This document shows positions 9,971-18,257 of a stretch of 64,000 nt of DNA, in pieces. Under the pieces are notes generated by a model that saw only the letters and a list, made by a program, of their open reading frames with translations, was not told the origin of the DNA and did not search any database. How positions within the stretch are numbered: the first letter of the stretch is position 1; each line of letters begins with the position of its first letter. The stretch is from SAR202 cluster bacterium (GTDB taxonomy: Bacteria; Chloroflexota; Dehalococcoidia; Lucifugimonadales; VXLM01). The stretch is taken from the NCBI GenBank assembly GCA_022448725.1, contig JAKUTR010000008.1, positions 4,806 to 68,805 on the forward strand, written 5' to 3'. The translations under genes and the position numbers were made by a program.

Positions 9971-10903
9971 CTACTTGGTCCCGAACAAAAGATCGTCGAC
10001 TTCGGCACGGTAAGGCATAGAATCCTGCGCGCCGATTTTTGTGACTGCAATAGCACCTGCTGCAGCCCCAAATCTTACTGCGTCTCCCACTACCTTACCT
10101 TCGGCCAATGCCACAGCGACCCCTCCTGCAAAAGCATCTCCTGCCCCCACGCTATCGATGGAGTCAACTTTGTAGGCTGCCACATGTTCGACTGTATCAT
10201 CAGTAGCATAGACCACACCTAGCTCACCGATTTTTACAATAGCTACCTGCGCCCCGAGTTCTATCAAAGCAAGGGCCGCTGTTTTGGCTGATTTAGGCTC
10301 TGTGACAACTACACCAGTAAGAACCTCCGCCTCGGATTGATTAGGCGTTACTATCCCTACAATCTGATAGGAAGACTGGGATAGTCGCGTAGGAGGAGCA
10401 GGGTCCATAACGACTCGTACTCCAAAATCTTTAGCAATCGCAGCAGCCTTGATCGATAACTCTACCGGGGTTTCCATCTGGATCATTAAAACATCCGCAT
10501 CTGAAAGTTCAATCCTTACCACGTCTAACTCCCGCTCATCCAACTGCATGTTGGCCCCGGAGACGCCGATAATGAAATTCTGATGATGCTCATCAAGGAG
10601 AATTATGGCTACTCCGGAGGGAGTTGAAGGATCAGTATGTACATGTTCAATATGGACACCCGTTTCAGCTAAACTATGCACAAGGTCAGAGCCAAATGAA
10701 TCGCTGCCGACACGTCCAATCATTGTGACGTTCGCACCTAACCGGGAAGCTGCAACTGCCTGATTTGCCCCTTTCCCTCCAGGGGTTGTACGAAATTCAG
10801 TTCCTATTACTGTCTCACCTGGTTGTGGGATCCGGTGAGTAGCCGCGACCAGGTCCATATTGATACTGCCCAACACAACGATCTTCGCCAAGTGTTCTAC
10901 CAT
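9971..10903 (-). CDS. rbsK: Ribokinase (PfkB family sugar kinase)
   Basis: A 310-residue PfkB-family kinase that fits ribokinase well: the N-terminal GSINMDLV, the GGKGANQA signature near residue 44, and the C-terminal DSVGAGDAFAGG signature near residue 250 with the catalytic Asp. Ribokinase phosphorylates D-ribose at O5 with ATP. The gene follows the HAD phosphatase gene with no spacing (TAA directly before ATG), so the two are co-translated. No ribose transporter is nearby, so the true substrate could be another sugar or a nucleoside-derived pentose. Confidence 0.85.
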   Translation of the reverse strand: MVEHLAKIVVLGSINMDLVAATHRIPQPGETVIGTEFRTTPGGKGANQAVAASRLGANVTMIGRVGSDSFGSDLVHSLAETGVHIEHVHTDPSTPSGVAIILLDEHHQNFIIGVSGANMQLDERELDVVRIELSDADVLMIQMETPVELSIKAAAIAKDFGVRVVMDPAPPTRLSQSSYQIVGIVTPNQSEAEVLTGVVVTEPKSAKTAALALIELGAQVAIVKIGELGVVYATDDTVEHVAAYKVDSIDSVGAGDAFAGGVAVALAEGKVVGDAVRFGAAAGAIAVTKIGAQDSMPYRAEVDDLLFGTK

Positions 10904-11713
10904 TTAACCTATCTGTTTTTTTTCCAGTAAATCTTCGATAACTTGGGCGACTCCATCCTCACCGAGAGGTCCCGCCAACCGCTGGACTCGTTCAAGTAGC
11001 TCAGGGTGTCCATCTGAAACCGCAAATCCCAACCCTGCCCATTCAAGTACGGGCAGATCCTCAAGTCCGTTGCCAAATGCCACGACCTCGGAAGCCAAGA
11101 TCCCTAGGCAATCACACAGTTTGGTTAACGCCTTTGCTTTACTGGCGTTGGGATGGAGAATCTCACAGAAGAACGGCAATGTACGTGCGATTTGGAGGCT
11201 TGATCCAAATTGTGTATTCATTACATCCGCCAACTCAGCAACCGCATCTTCAGGTCCAACAGCAACTAAACGAGTAACCCCCATTCCTGCTATGAGCCGT
11301 AGGTCTCCAACTACTTTCACCGCGACACCATTACGGACGCCATATTCATCACCCCACTCACTGGTACGGTTAAGGAACACGTCGTCCCCACAATGAGCCA
11401 CGATTTCAAAATCCCACTCACCAAGTGCTGTAAGGACAGCCTCCACCATCTTCTCTGTAAGTGGTTGGTGCCATATGATTTCGTGGCTGAGGGGATCAGC
11501 TATAACAGCCCCTTGAAACGTAACAATTGGCGTTGAAAGCTCCAAATCTCCGACCGCCTTCAGAGCAGATTGGAACATTCGACCAGTTACCACTGTTACG
11601 ACAGCACCCATCGTCCGTGCACGTTGAACTGCTTCAATAGTCCGTTGAGATACCGGCTGCTCACGGTCACGAATCGTTCCATCTATGTCTAGTGCGATTA
11701 ATTTATAGGGCAT
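10904..11713 (-). CDS. Cof-type HAD-IIB phosphatase
   Basis: A 269-residue HAD hydrolase with motif I at the N-terminus (LDIDGTIRD, nucleophile and acid Asp separated by Ile), motif II Thr in VTVVTGR, motif III Lys in NASKAKAL, and motif IV in VVAFGNGLEDLPVLEW, where the first position usually Asp is Asn. The large C2B cap between motifs II and III is typical of Cof/YbiV sugar-phosphate phosphatases. First gene of a pair with the ribokinase; together they may set the level of a sugar phosphate. Substrate unknown. Confidence 0.85.
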   Translation of the reverse strand: MPYKLIALDIDGTIRDREQPVSQRTIEAVQRARTMGAVVTVVTGRMFQSALKAVGDLELSTPIVTFQGAVIADPLSHEIIWHQPLTEKMVEAVLTALGEWDFEIVAHCGDDVFLNRTSEWGDEYGVRNGVAVKVVGDLRLIAGMGVTRLVAVGPEDAVAELADVMNTQFGSSLQIARTLPFFCEILHPNASKAKALTKLCDCLGILASEVVAFGNGLEDLPVLEWAGLGFAVSDGHPELLERVQRLAGPLGEDGVAQVIEDLLEKKQIG

Positions 11714-11881
11714 TGTTACCGCTACAACAGGACTGATAGAATCGCACCATCTCCATGAACTCCATAACTCCCAGACGCCTAATGTGGGCTGTGATTCTAC
11801 TTCTAGTAGCGTACATCATGTTGCAAGCAGTCCCGAATTGAGTTTCATTATCGTACGCCCATTCACAAGGTTCCCAAAGCC

Positions 11882-12961
11882 GTGAAGATTAACCGATTCC
11901 AGACACGAATAGTTGCGCTACCCAGTGAAAGTGGTCCACTGACCGGTACGGCTGCTTCAACTTTCATCGTCCTACAATTGTGGTCGGATGATGGCATTGA
12001 GGGCGTTGGGTACGGAACTTTGGTTCCGCAGATAATGGTCAAGCCTCTCAAAGTAACCATTGACTCCCTGAGTGAAAACGTCATTGGCACGAACCCCATG
12101 AATATCGAACAAACTATAGGAGGACTGCTGACGACGGCATCAAACGGCAACATATCGGGCTTGCTATGCCACGCTATAGCAGCCATCGACATTGCGCTGT
12201 GGGATATACGTGCTAAGGCGATGGGCAAACCGGTTCACAAACTGTTGGGAGGGTTTACCGACCGTATCCCCATCTATGCCAGTGGCTACCTATGGCGAGA
12301 CTATTCCCTCGACCAAATTGCTGAGACAGGAGTCCGACTCCTGTCTGAAGGCTTCACTGCAATGAAACTAAGACTGGGTGGCGAAGAATCCGCTGCAAAA
12401 GAAGTTGAACGGGTCAAAATATTACGAGAAGCTGTGGGCGATAACATAGACATCATGATTGACATCAACCAAGGTTGGACTGTCACACAAGCAATTTCAA
12501 TGGGCCGTGAGATAGAGGAATTTGGGATCTATTGGCTTGAAGACCCTGTAGCGCACCACGATTTCGCTGGTCAGGCAAAGATCACTTCAACACTGGACAT
12601 CCCAATTGCATCTGGTGAATACCATTACGGCTTGCCTCCCTTCCACTACGCAATTTCGAACCGGTCATTTGACATTCCGATGATAGACCTTATGCGTGTG
12701 CCTGGCTTTACATACTGGATGAAAGTCGCGCACATGGCAGAAGCAGCTAATCTTAAAGTGGCAAGCCACTTGGCACCTGAACTGATGTGCCATGCAATGG
12801 CAGCGATACCCAATGCACTTATTACCGAGCACATGCCATGGGGTCTCCCTTTGTTCCAAGAGTCCCTTACAATCAAGGATGGAGACCTAGTATTGCCTTC
12901 GAACCCAGGGCTTGGGCTTACATTAAATGAGATAGATGTAGAGCGTTATTCCGTGGGTTAA
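11882..12961 (+). CDS. Mandelate racemase/muconate lactonizing family enzyme (enolase superfamily)
   Basis: A 359-residue enolase-superfamily protein starting at GTG. The capping domain covers about residues 1-120 and the barrel the rest. Visible active-site parts: AMKLRLGG (a K-x-R version of the usual K-x-K), IDINQGW (metal Asp), YWLEDPV (metal Glu), ASGEYHYG (metal Glu), an Asp in MIDLMRVPG and the dyad His in ASHLAPE. An Asp-His dyad plus K-x-R suggests an acid-sugar dehydratase or epimerase of the MR subgroup, but the substrate cannot be assigned. It is transcribed away from the HAD-ribokinase pair. Confidence 0.85.
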   Translation: MKINRFQTRIVALPSESGPLTGTAASTFIVLQLWSDDGIEGVGYGTLVPQIMVKPLKVTIDSLSENVIGTNPMNIEQTIGGLLTTASNGNISGLLCHAIAAIDIALWDIRAKAMGKPVHKLLGGFTDRIPIYASGYLWRDYSLDQIAETGVRLLSEGFTAMKLRLGGEESAAKEVERVKILREAVGDNIDIMIDINQGWTVTQAISMGREIEEFGIYWLEDPVAHHDFAGQAKITSTLDIPIASGEYHYGLPPFHYAISNRSFDIPMIDLMRVPGFTYWMKVAHMAEAANLKVASHLAPELMCHAMAAIPNALITEHMPWGLPLFQESLTIKDGDLVLPSNPGLGLTLNEIDVERYSVG

Positions 12962-12990
12962 CCTACACCCCACTAGAGAGATGGCAGCTA

Positions 12991-13755
12991 CTAATTTTCC
13001 AACTCAAGGGTTTTGATTCGCTTTTCAATCTCTGCGAGTTTTGAATAATCTTCCCTCACAAGATGGTAGCTCCGCTGCAGATACGATTCAGCTAGGGAAG
13101 GCGCGTTCGTAGCATTCGATTTCAGTGTGTCTACCAGTTTAGGAATCTCATGAGCATCAGGGAGATGACGAGCCAACAAGACTATCTCGGACTCAGTTTC
13201 GCTTAGTAAGGCTGAATCAGCTCCATCCACTGCAAATCGAAGTTGTCCAACGAGCTTTGTTAGTTGGCCCAGTTTCTCATCATCACTCATAAAATCGTAG
13301 AGTACGTCACTTACGACCAAACTCTCACTTTGTTCCTCTGGTTGACCATAATCACTCGGGGAATCTGCGTGGATTCCTCCTCCGGTGATCTCTACATACG
13401 ACTGGGCGTATTGCTCCACAACATCACTGATACGATTCATCGCTTCCGTAACTTCGGTACCATCGTAAGTACCCGCATAGAGGATGTCATCATCACGGGA
13501 AGACGCCATCCGATCAAGCACCTCTAAGTCACCTATCTGCTCGGGTGCCGGAGGAAAGGCAAAAGCTGAGAGATCTTGTGGACCAATTTCACCCAACTGA
13601 TTCATCAAAAATGGTGGGACATATTTTGATACATCTACGTTAATCGGCATGATGACAACGTAAGTTGCCCAAACTTCCCCGTTCTTGCCATCAAAGTAGA
13701 CTAGTGCATGCCCTACAGGCCGACCGGCATCGCCCTTCCGAAACTCAACTACCAT
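12991..13755 (-). CDS. Conserved hypothetical protein, unrecognised
   Basis: I do not recognise this protein. I place the start at ATG 13755 because AGGGGG lies 5 bases upstream and a TATAAT hexamer (minus strand, 13779-13774) lies just before that; an in-frame GTG at 13806 has neither. The 254 residues begin with a beta-rich section (EFRKGDAGRPVGHALVYFDGKNGEVWATYVV) followed by a largely helical, acidic part ending in a coiled-coil-like stretch (SKLAEIEKRIKTLELEN). No signal peptide or membrane segment. It is transcribed divergently from rplI. Confidence 0.7.
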   Translation of the reverse strand: MVVEFRKGDAGRPVGHALVYFDGKNGEVWATYVVIMPINVDVSKYVPPFLMNQLGEIGPQDLSAFAFPPAPEQIGDLEVLDRMASSRDDDILYAGTYDGTEVTEAMNRISDVVEQYAQSYVEITGGGIHADSPSDYGQPEEQSESLVVSDVLYDFMSDDEKLGQLTKLVGQLRFAVDGADSALLSETESEIVLLARHLPDAHEIPKLVDTLKSNATNAPSLAESYLQRSYHLVREDYSKLAEIEKRIKTLELEN

Positions 13756-13832
13756 TCTTACCCCCTGCCACTCATTATATCCGAGGGATAATAATTCCGT
13801 CGGCACAAATAGTCAGTGTGAAAATCTAATCG

Positions 13833-13841
13833 TGCTATAAT
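13833..13841 (+). promoter_or_regulatory. Extended -10 promoter of rplI-dnaB operon
   Basis: TGCTATAAT is a perfect extended -10 element; the -35 region is poor (TCAGTG at 17 bases), as is usual for extended -10 promoters. The expected transcription start, about 13848, gives a leader of about 50 bases before the rplI ATG at 13899. The same nine bases precede gyrA. Confidence 0.65.
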
Positions 13842-13898
13842 TCTGGCTAAGCGCGTCGATCTCCAAGCGCCCCCAACCCAACAGTAGGTGAGACCCTA

Positions 13899-14609
13899 AT
13901 GAAGGTCGTGTTTTTACAAGACGTAGAAGGTGTAGCTAACGGTGGAGATGTTAAAGAGGTTAAACGAGGATTTGCTCGTAATTATCTCGTACCTAAAGCC
14001 CTGGCGGTCCCTGCAACAAAAGATGCGTTGCAGCGAATCGAACGACTCACACGCCAATCTGACGAAAATCGGGTAAAGCGCATAGAAAACTTGCAGGCGC
14101 TCGCCGATGAACTCGGTGGACAACGCGTTGACGTAGCAATGCGAGCTGGAGCCAGTGGCCGGCTATACGGATCTGTAACTAACACAAATATTGCAGAACA
14201 ACTATCTACTCTAATTGACAGCGAAATCGGGCGACGCAGTGTCGAGATACCTGAACCGATCAGGGATGTCGGCGTTTACGAAGTGAATATTCGCCTCTAC
14301 AGTGACATCAGCGCGTCCGTGAATGTTCTTGTACACCCAATGGATACTGATCCAGATGAATATCTTCAGTTCCTCGAGACTAGGAAGCAATCAGAAGAAG
14401 ATACGGACACGGGAACAGGAGATGAACTAGAAGCTGAGCTAGCTACCCCCATGAACACAGACCAACCCGTTGAAGATATTGGGGCTTCTGGTGAAAATGA
14501 GGATGAGGATACAGCGGATTCATCAAACGAAGTAGAGGCCGATGAGGAGACTCTTTCGGAGTCGTCTCATACTTCTCCCGACGAAGAATCAGTTGAGTCA
14601 ACAGAGTAG
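13899..14609 (+). CDS. rplI: 50S ribosomal protein L9 with long acidic C-terminal tail
   Basis: Residues 1-147 are a complete L9: the N-terminal rRNA-binding domain with MKVVFLQDVEGVANGGDVKEV and GFARNYLVPKALA, the connecting helix, and the C-terminal domain with the SGRLYGSVTNTNIAE motif. Bacterial L9 usually stops near residue 148; this one continues for about 89 residues that are rich in Glu, Asp, Ser and Thr with few basic residues and no repeats I can see, probably disordered. TAGGTGAG lies 8 bases before the ATG. First gene of the replication operon; rplI next to dnaB is a common bacterial arrangement. Confidence 0.95.
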   Translation: MKVVFLQDVEGVANGGDVKEVKRGFARNYLVPKALAVPATKDALQRIERLTRQSDENRVKRIENLQALADELGGQRVDVAMRAGASGRLYGSVTNTNIAEQLSTLIDSEIGRRSVEIPEPIRDVGVYEVNIRLYSDISASVNVLVHPMDTDPDEYLQFLETRKQSEEDTDTGTGDELEAELATPMNTDQPVEDIGASGENEDEDTADSSNEVEADEETLSESSHTSPDEESVESTE

Positions 14610-14655
14610 ACGAAAGACTTCAGACCTCTTAGAATGTCCCTGAAACAGTGCTCTT

Positions 14656-14685
14656 TTTTGCCTTGAGTGTCGGGAGTCGGCAAAA
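14656..14685 (+). other. Stem-loop between rplI and dnaB (first)
   Basis: TTTTGCC (14656-14662) pairs with GGCAAAA (14679-14685) across a 16-base loop. It lies 47 bases after the rplI stop. It is not followed by a U-run, so it is not a usual terminator; it may be part of the dnaB leader structure. Confidence 0.4.
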
Positions 14686-14700
14686 GTAACGTAGGGCTAC

Positions 14701-14754
14701 TGCGGAAGACGTGTCCTCCTGAACAGCCCTCCCCTTGGAGCCACGTTTTCCGCA
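14701..14754 (+). other. 13-bp hairpin upstream of dnaB
   Basis: TGCGGAAGACGTG (14701-14713) pairs along its full length with CACGTTTTCCGCA (14742-14754), with one G-U pair. The 28-base loop contains a smaller CTCC/GGAG hairpin. The structure ends 44 bases before the proposed GTG start of dnaB and could act as an attenuator, an RNase site or a protein-binding site. Function is inference. Confidence 0.6.
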
Positions 14755-14798
14755 CTGTTGTTTCCCGGCCAAACGCTACGCTAATTGGAGATCCCCGC

Positions 14799-16178
14799 GT
14801 GTACGTAGACCGGTTGCTACCACACAACCCCGAAGCCGAGGAAGCTGTAGTTGGATCGATCCTCATCGATGAGGAATCGCTGTCTAAAGCAACATCTCTC
14901 ATAGTCCCTGCAGATTTCTACGTTGGAAAGAACCGCCGCTGCTACGAGGCACAACTAGCCTTATTCGAACGAGGGGAATCGATAAATCAAGTTACGGTCG
15001 CTGAGGAACTTGCCTTGCAAGAACACCTCGACGAGGTAGGTGGAGTCGCATACCTTGCACATCTAGTCAGAATGGTGCCGACATCCGTGCATGTTGAGCA
15101 TTATGCCGGCATTGTCCAACGGACCTCAGTGATGCGACAACTCATAAGCACTGCAGACAATATCGCCGCGATCGGGTATGAAGGCGATGCAAGTGTAGAC
15201 AACGCACTGTCAAAAGCTGAGGACCTTCTGTACCGGATCAGAACCGGGCAGAAAAGTGGGGATTTTGTCCACATACGAGAAGTATTGGACCGGTATATGG
15301 AAGAGACCGCTTCCCTGGAAGTCGACAGTGAACTTAACTTCGCTCCTGTTCCTACAGGATTCTCTGATTTTGACCAACTGCTGGGAGGAGGACTACAACG
15401 ATCTGATCTTGTAATCATCGCAGCTCGGCCCAGTCTTGGAAAAAGTACCCTCGCATTCAACATAGCTCGACATGCCTCCGAACAAGGATTCTCGGCTGGC
15501 GTTTTTAGCCTGGAAATGGGTGCTGAACAAATTGGTATCAGGCTGGTTTCCAGTGAAGCAAATATTGACAGCCACCGGATGCGGATGAGCCTGATAAGCG
15601 AAGTTGAGCGCCAACGCGAACTCGACGCCATTGGGCACCTCTCTGAGTTACCCATTTATATTGATGATTCGCCTATGCAAAGCATCGCCGAAATCAGGGG
15701 GAAATCTAGACGATTACAAATCGAGCGCAGCGTTGATCTCTTAATCGTGGATTATATTCAACTTATCAGTGGTACAAGTGGCCGGTCTGAAAATCGAGTA
15801 CAGGACATGAGTGAAATTTCAAGATCCCTGAAAGCTATCGCTCGCGATCTTGGCGTTCCGGTAATAGCATTATCCCAGTTGAGTCGAGCTCCTGAACAAC
15901 GGCCTAATCACCGACCTCTTTTATCTGATCTCCGTGAAAGTGGCAGTATTGAACAGGACGCTGACGTAGTAGCATTCATATATCGTGAAGACAAGTATGT
16001 GACTCGTGACGAGTGGGAGAAACGAAACCCAGGTGCCCCTTACCCACAGAATATTGCAGAATTGATCATTGCAAAGCACCGCAATGGCCCCACTGGTGAC
16101 GTAAACCTTTATTTCCGTGAAGACGTAGTTACTTTTGAATCCTTGGCTCGCCCACAAATCGCGCCGGAGTTAGCATAA
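14799..16178 (+). CDS. dnaB: Replicative DNA helicase DnaB
   Basis: The ring helicase of the replication fork. I choose GTG 14799 (459 residues) because GGAG lies 8 bases upstream and the protein then begins VDRLLPHNPEAEEAVVGSIL, the normal DnaB N-terminus; the frame stays open back to a GTG at 14667 but that would add 44 unrelated residues and run through the hairpin. The N-terminal helical domain covers about residues 5-110, the RecA-like domain starts near residue 185 with Walker A (ARPSLGKST), Walker B (LLIVDYIQLI) and the DnaB box with ALSQLSRAPEQR and LRESGSIEQDADVV. No intein. One base separates it from the next gene. Confidence 0.95.
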   Translation: MYVDRLLPHNPEAEEAVVGSILIDEESLSKATSLIVPADFYVGKNRRCYEAQLALFERGESINQVTVAEELALQEHLDEVGGVAYLAHLVRMVPTSVHVEHYAGIVQRTSVMRQLISTADNIAAIGYEGDASVDNALSKAEDLLYRIRTGQKSGDFVHIREVLDRYMEETASLEVDSELNFAPVPTGFSDFDQLLGGGLQRSDLVIIAARPSLGKSTLAFNIARHASEQGFSAGVFSLEMGAEQIGIRLVSSEANIDSHRMRMSLISEVERQRELDAIGHLSELPIYIDDSPMQSIAEIRGKSRRLQIERSVDLLIVDYIQLISGTSGRSENRVQDMSEISRSLKAIARDLGVPVIALSQLSRAPEQRPNHRPLLSDLRESGSIEQDADVVAFIYREDKYVTRDEWEKRNPGAPYPQNIAELIIAKHRNGPTGDVNLYFREDVVTFESLARPQIAPELA

Positions 16179-16179
16179 T

Positions 16180-16836
16180 ATGGCCTTCCAAGGATTCCCC
16201 GAGAAACTGCGCTATACACCTGTCCCTGGCCCCCTGCTCGGCTCTCTTCTAGAACAGATAGACGACCTTGGGGAGATGAAAGTGATACTACGCGCCGTGT
16301 GGCTCCTCCATCAGAAACGAAATTACCCTCGGTACTGTTTGCTATCCGATTTTCTTAATGACCCCACACTCGTAACCGCACTTGGTGGTCCTTCATCAGC
16401 AGAGGTCAACATTCGCGGCTCTCTCGATCGTGCAGTCAAACGTGGCACCCTAGCTTCCGCAACCATCGACGGTACTATCGCCTTTACACTAAATGTCGAT
16501 CGCGAAGCACGAGCACTCTACCAACTGTCAGAGGATAAGCAAGCTGATTCAACACCGCAGAATGATCCCCCTACGTGGGGAAGTGCAACTGGCCAACCAA
16601 ACATCTTCGCAATGTACGAAGACAACATTGGAATGCTGAACCCGATGATTGCTGAGGAGTTGAAAATCGCCGAGAATAGCTACCCGCCGAAGTGGATTGA
16701 AGAGTCGTTTCGAATAGCCGTTGTCCAAAACAAGCGGAGTTGGCGTTACATAGCTAACATACTAGATCGCTGGGAGCGAGAAGGAAAGACTGATGCAGGA
16801 CCTCTCCAAAGTCCTACACAAACTAGCTACTACTAA
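16180..16836 (+). CDS. DnaD-domain primosome protein
   Basis: A 218-residue protein. The N-terminal half resembles a winged-helix unit (KVILRAVWLLHQKRN...YCLLSDFLNDPTLV). The C-terminal part (about 150-212) has the DnaD/DnaB_2 pattern: a YEDNIGMLNPMIAEEL helix, then PPKWIEESFRIAVVQNKRSW and RYIANILDRWEREG. In Bacillus such proteins (DnaD, DnaB) remodel the origin and help load the replicative helicase. It lies between the helicase and the loader genes, overlapping the loader by 44 bases, which strongly supports a helicase-loading role. Confidence 0.85.
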   Translation: MAFQGFPEKLRYTPVPGPLLGSLLEQIDDLGEMKVILRAVWLLHQKRNYPRYCLLSDFLNDPTLVTALGGPSSAEVNIRGSLDRAVKRGTLASATIDGTIAFTLNVDREARALYQLSEDKQADSTPQNDPPTWGSATGQPNIFAMYEDNIGMLNPMIAEELKIAENSYPPKWIEESFRIAVVQNKRSWRYIANILDRWEREGKTDAGPLQSPTQTSYY

Positions 16837-18148
16837 ACCAGTCGATGATGGGCAATATATCCCGCCTGTTAGCCATGGCGAAGGTGACAAGGAATGTAAC
16901 GTCTGTGGAGGACTAGGTTGGATCACAGCTAACGTACCTGTCACTCATCCTGAGTTTGGAAAACTGACCCCTTGCCAGTGTAGGCGTGGGAGACTTGATG
17001 CTGAACAACACGAACGACTGTTGCGATTCAGTAACTTAGGCCAACTTGAGACCCGCACCTTTGAAGCACTCGATCGCAATGGCCCCCAAAAAGAAACACA
17101 CGGCCAACTTTTTCAAAAAGCCTATGATGTTGCCCTTGAGTATTCATCAGCGCCTTCCGGTTGGCTCATAATAACTGGGCCAAACGGGTCTGGAAAAACA
17201 CACCTTGCATCGGCCATAGCGAATCGATCCATAGAGAATGGGATGGTCGTTTTCTTCACACATGCACCCGACTTGCTCGACCATCTACGATCTAGCTTTG
17301 GTCCTACTAGCGAAGTCACATACACAGACCTGTTTGAGCAAGTTCGTCAAGTACCAATGCTAATCTTGGATGGTGTCGGCAGTCAGAGCACGACTTCTTG
17401 GGCCGAAGAGAAGCTACGACAGATCATCAACAGCCGTTATAACGAAGAACTCCCCACCATCATCACAACCTCGACAAGCTTTGATGACCTTGACCCTTAC
17501 ATAGCTGCCCGCACCAGTGACGAGCGAGTAAGCACTACCATCTCTCTGGGTAATAGCAGTCCCACTTTGGAACATGGAATTGATTTGGTTCCAGAGGATA
17601 TGTTGGAACGCATGACCTTTGAAACTTTTCAAATCAGACAATCGACTCATAGTTCCCAAATGCAAAGTCTTCAAGCAGCGTTCGAAGCGGCGGAACATTT
17701 CGCATCCCATCCTGAAGGTTGGTTGACTCTGTTTAGCCACAACACCGGCGTGGGTAAAACTCACTTGGCTGTTGCAGTAGCAGGAGAACAAATCAAAGCA
17801 GGCCGTACTGTTTTCTTCGCCTTCGTCCCAGAACTACTTGACTACTTACGCTACACATTCACTCCAGAAAGTACTATCCGATACGATCGGGTTTTTGAAG
17901 ACGTGAAGAACACTCCTTTACTCATCCTCGATGATCTCGGACATGAGCATAGTAGCCCCTGGGCGCAGGAAAAACTGTACCAAATCGTTGTCCACCGTCA
18001 TAACAACCGATTGCCTACGCTAATAACCAGTTCAAGGGACTTCACCGAAGATTCTGGCCCAATTAGTTCCCGTATACAAGACGCATCGACCGGAATCTTC
18101 ATACGTATCGAAGCAGACGATTATAGGAAAAAAGGCAGACGCGGCTGA
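16793..18148 (+). CDS. Tandem two-module DnaC/DnaI-like AAA+ helicase loader
   Basis: A 451-residue protein; typical DnaC/DnaI loaders are 245-310 residues. Residues 35-63 hold a zinc-binding set (Cys35, Cys38, Cys61, Cys63). Module 1 (about 84-255) has Walker A GPNGSGKT (129-136) but Walker B reads LILDG, losing the second acidic residue (194 Gly). Module 2 (about 270-440) has Walker A HNTGVGKT (316-323), lacking the first Gly, but an intact Walker B LILDD (377-381) and the SSRIQD arginine-finger region near 425. The modules align along their whole length, so the protein arose by duplication. AAGGAAAG lies 6 bases before the ATG. It probably loads DnaB. Confidence 0.88.
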   Translation: MQDLSKVLHKLATTKPVDDGQYIPPVSHGEGDKECNVCGGLGWITANVPVTHPEFGKLTPCQCRRGRLDAEQHERLLRFSNLGQLETRTFEALDRNGPQKETHGQLFQKAYDVALEYSSAPSGWLIITGPNGSGKTHLASAIANRSIENGMVVFFTHAPDLLDHLRSSFGPTSEVTYTDLFEQVRQVPMLILDGVGSQSTTSWAEEKLRQIINSRYNEELPTIITTSTSFDDLDPYIAARTSDERVSTTISLGNSSPTLEHGIDLVPEDMLERMTFETFQIRQSTHSSQMQSLQAAFEAAEHFASHPEGWLTLFSHNTGVGKTHLAVAVAGEQIKAGRTVFFAFVPELLDYLRYTFTPESTIRYDRVFEDVKNTPLLILDDLGHEHSSPWAQEKLYQIVVHRHNNRLPTLITSSRDFTEDSGPISSRIQDASTGIFIRIEADDYRKKGRRG

Positions 18149-18257
18149 TACAGTAATCCGATCTATGCCTGCATACACACCCCATTAAGGACCAGTGCTT
18201 GCCGACCTCCTCCACGACAGCTAAACTGGCCGCCACACTGAACTTCCTGAGGCTGCC

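Noticed and set aside
14667-14798. Extended N-terminus of DnaB from a GTG at 14667
   Set aside because: The 44 extra residues are unlike any DnaB and would translate the hairpin region; GGAG precedes the GTG at 14799.
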